From Bin5 sp965242905 (GTDB lineage Bacteria > Chloroflexota > Anaerolineae > Caldilineales > Caldilineaceae), in assembly GCA_965242905.1 (NCBI GenBank), contig CBDETM010000002.1, forward strand, positions 4,588,001 to 4,652,000: a stretch of DNA of 64,000 bases, read 5' to 3'. How positions within the stretch are numbered: the first letter of the stretch is position 1; the number at the start of each line of letters is the position of its first letter. The position numbers were made by a program, and so were the translations under genes. Below are positions 9,626-18,035 of the stretch, in pieces. The notes beneath the pieces were generated by a model, which saw only the letters and a list, made by a program, of their open reading frames with translations, ran no database searches and was not told the DNA's origin.

Positions 9626-11980
9626 TCAGCGGGGGAGTGGGTGGGCATACAGCCCTGTCTTTGTCAGTATGTAAAGTATGTCGGTTACTTCGTCAAGGAA
9701 CAGACCCCTCAATCCAGCCAGCGCCAGATCCTCAGCATCTACAAACTGCTGGATGTAACGCCCCTCCTTGTCGAAAACCAGGATGCGCTCGTCCGTCGCA
9801 TCGGCCAGATAGAGCATGCCGTCGGCATGTTCAGCCATCGCAAAATCGACAAGCAAGCCGCCTAGGCCAGGGATCCTCTCTAGGCTGAATGGGAGTTGCT
9901 GGCCCTCGCGGAAGCGCAGCAACGTTCCATCTTCACTGAGCAGCCAGATGTCCCCGTCGATTCCCATCGCAATCAATCCGGCGAGATCACCCTGGACCTG
10001 CTCGTCAAACCATGCCGTCGGCGGGTCATCGTATGCCAGCCCGGCCGGAGAGTAGCGAAAGATCTGGTCCGAACGTTCATCTGCCAAATACAGGCGGCCA
10101 TTATAGATGCCCAGTTGTCCCACGCTGCCCAGCGAACTCTGTTCCCTGAGGATCAGATGCGTCGCACCATCCAGGCGATTATACCGGAACACATTGTTGT
10201 TTCGGTCCAGAACCAATAGGCTTGCTTTGTCTTCAAAGCCGGAAATGCGCGGTTGCCAGGCAATGTCCACCAATCTGCCCACAGTCACCCCCGAGACCAC
10301 GTCTCCTTCCCTCAGAATCGCTCCGTTGTCCTCTTCCAGCAACGTGCGTTCAGAGTTGGTCCGGTAGTGGGAGATGGCTTGGCTGGCGCTGTCGAGTACA
10401 TAAATGTCCTGGTTGGAAACAACGATTCGTTGAGGCTCCGCATCGGCCGCATACGCCAGCAGTGGTACGTCAAGCGAATACAGCGCACGGACCTGCAGCA
10501 AATCCTGTAGTTCAGTCGCAATAACCTCCGACAGTTCCTGAATCTGGTCCGTCACCCCGATCAGCACGATGGCTTCGTCCAGGTATCGCTGCGCCTCGCT
10601 CAATGACGCCCGCGCAGTCGCTCTGTCTTCCACTTCCAGGGCCTGCTGGACCTCAAGCAGTTTGCTGTCGGCCAGTTCAACCAGCTGCAGGCCTTCCTCC
10701 TGATTAATGCTCCCCTCGCGCAGGAAGGCGGCACCGACGACAGCCGAAGTGAGCAACGGGATGAGAATCGCAATGGCAATGAACAACCTGCGCCGGTTTC
10801 CCTGCGAAGGCGCCGGCGGCGCGTAGCCCGGCAACGCCGGTAGCTGGACTCGTTCTTCCGGTTGATCCTGTTCCGAAGTCTCAACGGTCGGCAAAGGCAC
10901 GGCCTGAGATGTCGGCTCAAATGGTTCCGGAGGGGTGGGCGGGGTTTCTGGATCAGGTAACTCCACTTCAGGCTGTTGAGTCGGCTCGCTCTGCCGGGTC
11001 CGGCGTTCAGGCAAAAGTCCTTGCAGCAGATTGGAGAACCACTTGGACGGTCCGTCCATCAGGCGAACGGCTCGACTTCGCCATCGGTCTCGCTCTCTGA
11101 CAGGCGGACGCACAGGGACGGTCAGCTGGTGCTGCATCGTTGGTGCACTCGGCAATTCCGGCGGTGACCCGCTCATTCGTTCTCGGAGCGGGACAGCGTC
11201 TTTCGAACTCTCTTCTCCTGGCACTTTGTGAACAGGCGGTGTGGCTCCGACGGCTGTCGGTAGAGGTGAATCGGCCGCCTCCTCCGCGCCCTGTTCCTCC
11301 TCTACGCAGACCAGCAACAGGCCGAGAAGAGGCACATTGTCGCCCTGCTGCCGGAGATGCGCCACCATCTCCTGCAAATTGTCCACAGTAGTGCTGACGA
11401 CGGCGCCCCCAATCGTTCTGACGTCAGACTGCAGAGTCCACTCGCTTTCCCCAAGAAAAAGAGCATCCCCGCTATCCAGAACGTGCCTGTATGTATGTAC
11501 ATTCGGCTCAGTCTCTCCGCCGATCGCGCCCGCATAACGTTCTTCATCCAACGGGAACTGGTCCAGTCTCTGACTCGTGGCGACGAACGCAACTGTCGGC
11601 CCAGCAGATGCAATTACCAGGTGGCCTTGGACCACGGCCGCGCAGATAATTCCGGCCTGCAAGCCTATGTCCGGGCTATTCCGGTTCATGTTGCACAATA
11701 TCTCGTGGGCGTCGGCGATCGCTTGCTTCAGCACCTGGCTGACAGGGCCGCCCGCTGAATAGTAAGTGAGCTCAACCGTCGCCTGCATCTCGCGAATCGC
11801 GTGAATGCCGACCGGACTGCTGCCAATGAGCTCAATGAGAATATACAGGCTTCCCCGGGCTGCGCGTTCGTCTCCCCAAGCCGGTTCAATTGCTGCCAGG
11901 TGAGCGGCCCGCGGATTGCGGTGATCCATTAGCTGTGCAGAATGAACGCGTGTTTGTACCTTAGATGCTTTGCTTGCCAT
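9626..11980 (-). CDS. PP2C-like pseudophosphatase fused through one membrane helix to an extracellular NHL-type propeller
   Basis: The 784-residue protein has three parts. Residues 20-230 resemble a PPM/PP2C phosphatase fold (LVIASAGPTVAFVA and LDSGDALFLGESEW fit the VGDSR and SDGL strands), but the DGMGGH-type metal-binding aspartates are absent, so catalysis is doubtful. A Pro/Glu-rich linker (230-395) leads to a single membrane helix (about 400-422). Outside, a helical segment (428-500) precedes a beta-propeller of NHL/SMP-30 type with repeats such as QLGIYNGRLYLADERSDQIF and LAGLRGLFLDEVTDILYIL. It looks like a one-pass sensor or scaffold. Ligand and partner are unknown. The start ATG has only a weak ribosome site. 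Confidence 0.65.
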   Translation of the reverse strand: MASKASKVQTRVHSAQLMDHRNPRAAHLAAIEPAWGDERAARGSLYILIELIGSSPVGIHAIREMQATVELTYYSAGGPVSQVLKQAIADAHEILCNMNRNSPDIGLQAGIICAAVVQGHLVIASAGPTVAFVATSQRLDQFPLDEERYAGAIGGETEPNVHTYRHVLDSGDALFLGESEWTLQSDVRTIGGAVVSTTVDNLQEMVAHLRQQGDNVPLLGLLLVCVEEEQGAEEAADSPLPTAVGATPPVHKVPGEESSKDAVPLRERMSGSPPELPSAPTMQHQLTVPVRPPVRERDRWRSRAVRLMDGPSKWFSNLLQGLLPERRTRQSEPTQQPEVELPDPETPPTPPEPFEPTSQAVPLPTVETSEQDQPEERVQLPALPGYAPPAPSQGNRRRLFIAIAILIPLLTSAVVGAAFLREGSINQEEGLQLVELADSKLLEVQQALEVEDRATARASLSEAQRYLDEAIVLIGVTDQIQELSEVIATELQDLLQVRALYSLDVPLLAYAADAEPQRIVVSNQDIYVLDSASQAISHYRTNSERTLLEEDNGAILREGDVVSGVTVGRLVDIAWQPRISGFEDKASLLVLDRNNNVFRYNRLDGATHLILREQSSLGSVGQLGIYNGRLYLADERSDQIFRYSPAGLAYDDPPTAWFDEQVQGDLAGLIAMGIDGDIWLLSEDGTLLRFREGQQLPFSLERIPGLGGLLVDFAMAEHADGMLYLADATDERILVFDKEGRYIQQFVDAEDLALAGLRGLFLDEVTDILYILTKTGLYAHPLPR

Positions 11981-12530
11981 AGTTGCTCTGTGTTTCGGCG
12001 AGGACCCTGGCCGCTCTGAGCGACCTGAGGTGGCCTGTCGGACTCCCGGGGCGGCCCATGGAGGTTGTTCCCGCGGCGCCTTCTGGAGACAGTCGAATTC
12101 TCATTGTACACCGTACCCTTTTTTGGCCACAAGCGCAGTTTTGCGCGCGTTGACTCCGTGCATCGAAACTGAATTTACGGTAATATGGCACCGTTACCGT
12201 GAGGACCACAGCAAAGGCCCCATCCCACTGAGGGCAGTGAGAGGAACGCGACTCTCTTCGCTGGACGAACATTTACGTTTTCCTGATAAGCCTCTTGCGC
12301 GCCGTGTATTGCCCGTCATACCCCCTGCATTCGCCGTCCTAAAATTCTGGCAGATGACAACGCGCCTTGAACGTGCAACGCTTTCAGAGAACTCTTCAAA
12401 TAGAACCGAAAGTACTATCTGCAGGCCACGGAAGCTACAGCCCCTGACTCCACCAACGCCCACGCGCTTGCCGGTCCCCGGGCCTCAACTGCGAATGAAT
12501 CAGAGAAGCTCTGACAATGGCTAAAGTCAA
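11981..12530. other. Intergenic region between divergent genes
   Basis: This 550-base spacer lies between the divergent pseudophosphatase and ychF genes. It contains the palindrome annotated separately at 12177-12200. Just before ychF there is a five-codon mini-frame, ATG at 12517 with stop at 12532-12534, which overlaps the ychF ATG and follows GAGAAG. It could couple translation into ychF, or be chance. No other gene is supported. Confidence 0.45.
12177..12200. promoter_or_regulatory. Operator-like inverted repeat
   Basis: ACGGTAA (12177-12183) and TTACCGT (12194-12200) are perfect 7-base inverted arms separated by 10 bases. The spacing places both arms on one face of the helix, as for a dimeric repressor. 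It lies between divergent genes, 330 bases upstream of ychF. No regulator is identified. Confidence 0.3.
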
Positions 12531-13604
12531 ATGAGAATCGGAATCGTCGGTGCGCCAAACAGCGGCAAAACCACCATATTTAACGCACTCACACGCAGTG
12601 CTACAGCCGCCACAGCCTACTCCAGCGGACAACTGGAGGTCCACACCGCCGTTGTCGATGTGCCGGACTCGCGCCTTGGCTTCCTGGCGAAAATGTTCGC
12701 CCCTCGCAAGGCTGTCTACGCCCAGGTGACCTACAACGACATCGCCGGACTCACCAGCACCGTGGGCCAGGCGGGCCAGATTCGTGGCCCCCTGCTGAAC
12801 GCAATCGCCGCCAATGACGCGCTGCTCCTCGTCGGGCGGGCCTTCCACGACCCCAATGTGCCTCACCCCAACGACCGCGTCGATCCGGCCGCGGACTTGG
12901 TGGAGCTCGAAACGGAGTTCCTTCTCAACGACATGGTCATGATCGAGGGGCGTCTGGAACGCATCTCTGCCCAGCGGTCACGAGGTCCTGTTGAAGAGCG
13001 CCAGCGATTGGCGAACGAAGAAGCCCTGCTCCTGCGGCTCTACCCCCTGCTGGAGGAAAGTACCCCCTTGAGAGAAGCGGCCCTCTCTGCTGACGAAAGG
13101 AAGCTGCTTGGCGGTTTCGGCTTTCTTAGTCTGAAACCGCTTCTGCGCGTCGTCAACGCAGACGATGACGATGAAGAGGAAATGTATTCCCATCTCCTCA
13201 ACGACGAGACCTTCTTTCTGCGAGGACGACTGGAGGCCGAAATCGCCCAGATGACGCCCGAGGAAGCCGCCGAATTCCTGGTTGAGTTCGGCATCGCCGA
13301 ACAGGGCTTGAACCGGGCGATTCGCCGCTGCTACCAGCTTCTGGGACTGATCACCTTTTTTACGATTGGCGACAACGAGGTGCGCGCCTGGGCTGTCAGC
13401 GCCGGATCCAAGGCGCCCCAAGCCGCCGGCGTCGTTCATACTGACATGCAGCAGGGCTTCATCCGTGCCGAAACAGTTCACTTCGAAAGCCTGAAGGATT
13501 CCGGGAGCATGGCCTCGGCTCGCAACCACGGTCTTCTTCGCCTGGAAGGGAAGGATTACCAGGTGCAGGACGGTGACATTCTGACCATTCGCTTCAATGT
13601 TTGA
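12531..13604 (+). CDS. ychF: YchF/Obg-family P-loop NTPase
   Basis: The 357-residue protein has the YchF architecture: G domain with a P-loop GAPNSGKTT near residue 8, switch II DIAGL near 80, a coiled-coil region, and a C-terminal TGS/DUF933 domain ending GKDYQVQDGDILTIRFNV. Conserved C-terminal landmarks include FFTIGDNEVRAW, APQAAGVVHTDMQQGFIRAE and GLLRLEGKDY. YchF proteins bind ATP and associate with ribosomes and stress control. The P-loop (usual GLPNVGKST) and the NxxE base-recognition motif (here NADD) are divergent, so this may be a second, specialised copy. No strong ribosome site precedes the ATG, which overlaps a five-codon mini-frame. Confidence 0.82.
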   Translation: MRIGIVGAPNSGKTTIFNALTRSATAATAYSSGQLEVHTAVVDVPDSRLGFLAKMFAPRKAVYAQVTYNDIAGLTSTVGQAGQIRGPLLNAIAANDALLLVGRAFHDPNVPHPNDRVDPAADLVELETEFLLNDMVMIEGRLERISAQRSRGPVEERQRLANEEALLLRLYPLLEESTPLREAALSADERKLLGGFGFLSLKPLLRVVNADDDDEEEMYSHLLNDETFFLRGRLEAEIAQMTPEEAAEFLVEFGIAEQGLNRAIRRCYQLLGLITFFTIGDNEVRAWAVSAGSKAPQAAGVVHTDMQQGFIRAETVHFESLKDSGSMASARNHGLLRLEGKDYQVQDGDILTIRFNV

Positions 13605-13718
13605 AGCAAATCCAAAAGGAATTTCGGGCCTTCCTGCTTTTGTCCGGAGGGTCAAAAAAAGCTATACTGCGTAACGGTGTTGCGCAGGGACAGCACCGTT
13701 GTCAATGAGGAGCGGAAG

Positions 13719-14537
13719 ATGACCGAAGAAACCCGTATCGACGAGACCCAGACAGAAACCGCACAGGCGATCGAGGACGACTCCGCCAAAACAGTCATCC
13801 GCCTGAGCGTCGGCCAGGAAATAACCGGCAAAGTCAAGCAAGTTACCGACTTTGGCGCCTTTGTCGACATCGGCGCCGGCCGTGATGGTTTGGTTCATAT
13901 CTCCGAACTGACGGTTGGCCGTGTCACCAACGTCAAAGACATTGTGGAGGAAGGTCAGAACGTTACCGTATGGATCAAACGTCTGAACCGTGAACGAAAC
14001 CGCATTAGCTTGACCATGATTTCGCCTGACACCAGGACGATTCGTGACCTGCAAGAGGGCGAGGTGGTCGAAGGCGTTGTTACCAGAATGGTTCCATACG
14101 GTGCCTTCATCGATATCGGGGTCGGCACCGACGCACTGCTCCACGTGCGTGAAATGGGGAACAACTACGTCGAAAAACCCGAAGATGTCGTCGAAATCGA
14201 TGAAAGGCTGGAAGTTCGTATTATCACTCTCAACCGGCGACGCCGTCACATCGATGTAAGCATCAAAGGGTTGCGTGAAGAGCCGGAAGAGGAAGGCGCA
14301 GAATCCGCCGGTGCGGAAGCCGCATTGGGAGATGGCGCCGAAGACCAGGTCGTTGACAAGTTTGAGAACGTTGAGGTTCTTTCGCCCATGGAGTTGGCCT
14401 TCAAGCGCGCCATGGAAGCCGGCGGCGAGGAAGTAGCCCTGCCAAAATCGTCGCGGCGCCGGAGACGTCGTCAACACCGCGCCCGCTCTGAACAGGCCGA
14501 AATCATTCAGCGCACTTTGAATACAATGCGCGAGTAG
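13719..14537 (+). CDS. Double S1-domain RNA-binding protein
   Basis: The 272-residue protein contains two S1 OB-fold domains, about residues 32-103 (VGQEITGKVKQVTDFGAFVD, DGLVHISEL) and 108-185 (VVEGVVTRMVPYGAFIDIG, DALLHVREM). An acidic linker and a very basic tail (SRRRRRRQHRAR) follow and should bind RNA. Proteins of this type relate to ribosomal protein S1 and act in translation or RNA turnover. The ATG at 13719 is set by the GAGGAG site just upstream; a frame beginning at 13677 lacks this. A strong terminator follows at 14568-14599. Confidence 0.85.
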   Translation: MTEETRIDETQTETAQAIEDDSAKTVIRLSVGQEITGKVKQVTDFGAFVDIGAGRDGLVHISELTVGRVTNVKDIVEEGQNVTVWIKRLNRERNRISLTMISPDTRTIRDLQEGEVVEGVVTRMVPYGAFIDIGVGTDALLHVREMGNNYVEKPEDVVEIDERLEVRIITLNRRRRHIDVSIKGLREEPEEEGAESAGAEAALGDGAEDQVVDKFENVEVLSPMELAFKRAMEAGGEEVALPKSSRRRRRRQHRARSEQAEIIQRTLNTMRE

Positions 14538-14567
14538 AATGACAACACAATACTCAATCACAAACGG

Positions 14568-14599
14568 GCGGCGGAAGAACCTGAATTCCGTCGCTTTTT
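14568..14599 (+). terminator. Rho-independent terminator after the S1-domain gene
   Basis: GCGGCGGAA (14568-14576) pairs with TTCCGTCGC (14586-14594) through one G-T wobble, closing a nine-base loop, and is followed directly by five T residues. It lies 30 bases past the S1 gene stop codon. Confidence 0.85.
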
Positions 14600-14724
14600 G
14601 ATTGGCCCCGAGCCTGTCGGTCAGGGAACAGCACGCAACAGGCTGACACCACTGCTACCGCCAGGCCGACCTCCGAATTCGCCGTCTCGTCCGCCAATCG
14701 CAGTCCGGGGGCATTAGAGTCCTG

Positions 14725-15474
14725 ATGAACATTCGTGGCAGCGTGGCACTGGTCACAGGCGCCGCCCACCGCGTCGGCAAAACTACTGCACTTGAACTCG
14801 CACGCGCCGGCGCCGACGTCATCATTCTCTACAACAGCTCCGCCGCTGCCGCCGCCGAGACCGCCGACGCGGCAGAGGCTCTCGGCGTCACCGCAATGAC
14901 GGTACATTGTGATATCGCCGATCTCCAGGCAGTGCAGCAGATGGCCCACGATGTGCGTTCCCGGTTCGGCCGCCTCGACATACTTGTCAACTCAGCCGAC
15001 TGGTTCGCCCAGCACCCCTTTCCGACCGAAAGTTACGACACCTGGCACCGAACCATAGAAGTCTCGGTCCACGGCAGCTTCTACGTCAGCAACGAGCTGG
15101 CCCCCCTCCTCCTGCAACAGCCGGAAGCCGCAATCGTCAATATCGTAGACGTCTCAGTCTGGCATGCTTGGCCAAACTTCACCGGCCACGCCGTCGCTAA
15201 GTCGGCCCTCCTCGCCCTGACTCGCCAGATGGCCCTGGAACTGGCGCCCACCGTGCGCGTCAATGCCGTGGCCCCCGGCCCCGTGCTGCCCCCAGCCCGC
15301 TACACCGAACAACAAATGCGCCGCCACAGCGACCGGACCCTTCTCAAGCGCTGGGGAGAGCCCCAAGACGTCGCCCATGCCGTCAGATTCTTGATCGAGT
15401 CCAACTATACCACCGGCGAAGTCCTCCGTGTCGACGGCGGAGAACTGATTGCCATGCGGGCCATCGAGCCCTGA
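14725..15474 (+). CDS. SDR oxidoreductase, pteridine-reductase-like, with His in place of catalytic Tyr
   Basis: The 249-residue protein is a classical short-chain dehydrogenase fold with the cofactor loop TGAAHRVGK (like TGAAxRxG of pteridine reductases), DILVNSADW in place of NNAG, and a C-terminal GEVLRVDGG. The active-site region reads VDVS (Ser 144) and GHAVAKSAL, so the YxxxK tyrosine is His 155 while Lys 159 is kept. Other SDR motifs (RVNAVAPGPV) are intact. It may be a reductase with altered chemistry or a non-catalytic paralogue. The substrate is unknown. It stands alone after the S1 terminator, with no strong ribosome site before the ATG. Confidence 0.78.
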   Translation: MNIRGSVALVTGAAHRVGKTTALELARAGADVIILYNSSAAAAAETADAAEALGVTAMTVHCDIADLQAVQQMAHDVRSRFGRLDILVNSADWFAQHPFPTESYDTWHRTIEVSVHGSFYVSNELAPLLLQQPEAAIVNIVDVSVWHAWPNFTGHAVAKSALLALTRQMALELAPTVRVNAVAPGPVLPPARYTEQQMRRHSDRTLLKRWGEPQDVAHAVRFLIESNYTTGEVLRVDGGELIAMRAIEP

Positions 15475-15738
15475 CAGCGCGCAACCGCCGAAACGTACCC
15501 ATTACAGAAACAGACTGGCGCCCGCTCCTCCACAATGTATGAAGACTGGGCCGGAAACTGAACCACCGCGCAGCACAATCGCCCTGCAACAATAAGGCCC
15601 TCGCTGCCCTGCCAGACACGCCTGAATTCACGGTCACGGCTGCATTGCCGGCCCCTTACTTCGATAGAGAAACTTCCGCTTTCCCTGACCGTAGAGATCT
15701 ACAACGACGCAAATTCCCCTTTCGCATGGAGCCGGGCA

Positions 15739-16080
15739 ATGGCACTGCTGACAGTCTGGATAGTAACTTCACTTAGTCTCCTGGTCATCTCCCGAATCGG
15801 AATCTTCGGCATCGACATAAAGGACGTCGGTACAGCACTAATTTTTTCCGTTGTACTGGGCCTGCTGAATGCAGTCCTGCGTCCCATCCTTGGATTCCTC
15901 TCATTCCCCCTCCTCATACTGTCCTTTGGCCTTTTCAGCGTCTTCATCAACGCCGCTGTTTTCTGGCTGGCCGCCAACCTGGTGAGCGGCTTTGAGCTGC
16001 GTCGTGGCTGCTTCAGCGCCCTGATCGGGCCCATAGCACTGGCCGTGCTCAACGCCGTCATTCTGTCGATCGTCACCTGA
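15739..16080 (+). CDS. Phage holin family IV / YvlD-type small membrane protein
   Basis: The 113-residue protein is made of four hydrophobic helices with short loops, and shows LGLLNAVLRPILGFLSFPL and NAAVFWLAANLVSGF. These match the PF04020 (Mycobacterial 4TM/YvlD) family of small membrane proteins. Despite the holin name, members are chromosomal and often linked to envelope stress. The function here is unknown. No operon partner is evident; the next gene starts 252 bases downstream. Confidence 0.82.
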   Translation: MALLTVWIVTSLSLLVISRIGIFGIDIKDVGTALIFSVVLGLLNAVLRPILGFLSFPLLILSFGLFSVFINAAVFWLAANLVSGFELRRGCFSALIGPIALAVLNAVILSIVT

Positions 16081-16332
16081 CTGTTTCGGGCCCTCGCGCA
16101 GTCGGCAGACCACTATCTCAATAGCCCGCCCCGAACCCCATCCGTTTGACCTCCTGTACAGGACTTAGTATACGTCCGCAACCCCATCCATGCCGGGAGA
16201 AGGCTTCGATTACTTGCCAGAATCGCTGGATTTTGGTAACGTGCTCGCGTGCCTTTCCGAAGGCCACATGCGAAAGCGAAGGAGTGAAGTCAACCTGCGT
16301 CGGGGATACCTCTGAACGGGAAAGGAGCTCCG

Positions 16333-17238
16333 GTGGACCTTCTGACTGAATTCTCAACGGCGTTGCGGACGGATAGCGACCGTCCGGAGAAACTGGCCCT
16401 TCTGGTCGGCAAACTTACCGATCCGGGGCTCGATGTAGATAGCTATGTAAGACGGCTTGATGAGCTGGCCGACCAGGTTGAACAGAGTATGCCCGTCGGC
16501 GCTCTTGGCCGCGCCAGGGCCGAAGCTCTGATCGCTGTCCTGCATGACAAGTTCGACTTCTTCGGAAACGTCGAAAACTACTACGAACCCTCCAATAGCT
16601 TTCTTCACCGCGTACTGGACACACGTCTGGGCCTCCCCATTACGCTCAGCCTCCTCTACACGGCTGTCGGCCGTCGCATCGGCATGAACTTGCGCGGACT
16701 GGGTCTGCCCGGTCACTTCATGTTGGAATACAGCGACATGAACGGCGTATGGATTCTCGATCCATTCCATGGTAAGGTCGTTGCCGGCGAGGAACTCTCC
16801 TACTACCTCACCCAGCTCTTCCAGCAACCGATTCGCATCTCGGTCTCCTTGGATCAGTACCGGACCGACACTGGCGCATGGATGCTCCGCATCCTCAATA
16901 ACCTGCGCTCAGTCTATATCTCTCAACACCGCCTGCGCGATGCCCTGTTGGTGCTGAACTACATGGTGATCGTGGATCCGGAAGAGGCAACCCTGTGGCG
17001 CGACCGTGGAATGCTCCACTTCGGGTTGGAAAACATGCTTGCCGCTGAAAGCGATCTGAGACGCTATTTTCTGCTCCGCAACCGCCTGCACCTGTTTACC
17101 GGCGAGGCCGAACTCGTGTTCAGCGGCGTTGCAATCGGAGGTTGGATGCCGGAGGCAAAGCAAGAGCCCTCCCAAGAGGATCAGCGCGTTCTGTTCGTGC
17201 TGAAGCAGATTCGGGACGAAATCAGAAGACTGAACTGA
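16333..17238 (+). CDS. SirB1-like transglutaminase-fold protein with TPR-like tail
   Basis: The 301-residue protein matches the SirB1 family. Its core contains YYEPSNSFLHRVLDTRLGLP, ITLSLLYTAVGRRIG and LGLPGHFML, followed by WILDPFHGKVV. The C-terminal third (about 185-240) is helical and TPR-like, with the segment DALLVLNYMVIVDPEEATLWRD split over two helices. SirB1 proteins keep a transglutaminase/protease fold but have no proven activity. The start is GTG at 16333, supported by AAAGGAG five bases upstream. It is followed after 7 bases by the acyltransferase gene, so the two probably form an operon. Confidence 0.85.
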   Translation: MDLLTEFSTALRTDSDRPEKLALLVGKLTDPGLDVDSYVRRLDELADQVEQSMPVGALGRARAEALIAVLHDKFDFFGNVENYYEPSNSFLHRVLDTRLGLPITLSLLYTAVGRRIGMNLRGLGLPGHFMLEYSDMNGVWILDPFHGKVVAGEELSYYLTQLFQQPIRISVSLDQYRTDTGAWMLRILNNLRSVYISQHRLRDALLVLNYMVIVDPEEATLWRDRGMLHFGLENMLAAESDLRRYFLLRNRLHLFTGEAELVFSGVAIGGWMPEAKQEPSQEDQRVLFVLKQIRDEIRRLN

Positions 17239-17245
17239 TGCAATA

Positions 17246-17977
17246 ATGAGGATTCCTTCCGACGCCTCCCGTTTGTGGAAATTCTGTCATTTGGCGCTTA
17301 CCGCCTTGCGCCCTATCTTCTGCTCTCTGAAAATCGAGGGCGTGGAAAACATTCCCCGGCACGGCGGCGTAGTCTTGGCCTGCAACCATCCCGGCGGCAT
17401 GGATAGCTTTGTCCTGGGCTTCGCTTCCCCGCGCCAGGTCTTCTATATGGCAAAGAGGGAACTCTTCAACGTCCATCCGGTGATGTCATTCCTGTTGCAC
17501 CGCATAGGCGCATTCCCAATCAACAGGGGGGCCAGCGACACGGCCGCGATCGAGTACAGCGTGGACCTTTTGAAGAAGGGCTGTGTCCTGGGTATGTTTC
17601 CGGAAGGAACGCGTAACCGCGGCAAGCCAATGAGGCGAGGAAAGAGCGGTGCCGTGCGCATCGCCATCGATGCCGGCGTACCTGTGGTCCCGGTGGCTGT
17701 ACTCGGAATCCCTCACCTGCACAGAAACTGGTACAACCCCTTTAAGCGCACAAAGCTGTCCGTACAATTCGGACAGCCGGTGAACTTTCCCCCGGGAACG
17801 ATGGAAGAAGTGCAGGGATATACGACTGAAATAATGCTGGAGGTTGCCCGTATGATGCCTCCGGAGCTGCGAGGCCACTATGAGGAAGCGCCGGCCTCTC
17901 CCCGCGATCGAACCCCCACCGGTCCACAACCGGTAGAGCCCCTCAACCCAGGCACAAGGGACCTCGCAGCCGGCTGA
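17246..17977 (+). CDS. 1-acyl-sn-glycerol-3-phosphate acyltransferase (PlsC family)
   Basis: The 243-residue protein carries the acyltransferase motifs in order: NHPGGMD (HX4D catalytic pair, about residue 49), INRG, FPEGTRNRG (phosphate binding) and VVPVAVLG. It transfers an acyl chain to lysophosphatidic acid or a related acceptor at the inner face of the membrane in phospholipid synthesis. A proline-rich tail of about 30 residues after MPPELRGHY is not part of the fold. It starts 7 bases after the SirB1-like gene and converges on the ferredoxin oxidoreductase operon. Confidence 0.88.
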   Translation: MRIPSDASRLWKFCHLALTALRPIFCSLKIEGVENIPRHGGVVLACNHPGGMDSFVLGFASPRQVFYMAKRELFNVHPVMSFLLHRIGAFPINRGASDTAAIEYSVDLLKKGCVLGMFPEGTRNRGKPMRRGKSGAVRIAIDAGVPVVPVAVLGIPHLHRNWYNPFKRTKLSVQFGQPVNFPPGTMEEVQGYTTEIMLEVARMMPPELRGHYEEAPASPRDRTPTGPQPVEPLNPGTRDLAAG

Positions 17978-18035
17978 CCGAAGCCCCTCACCTTCTCTCA
18001 GGCTGCTTCGTGACGGCCGGCGGGGATCTCGATTC

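Noticed and set aside
11970..12524. 184-codon open frame between the pseudophosphatase and ychF genes
   Set aside because: No family resemblance or ribosome site, and it covers the operator-like palindrome and divergent promoters.
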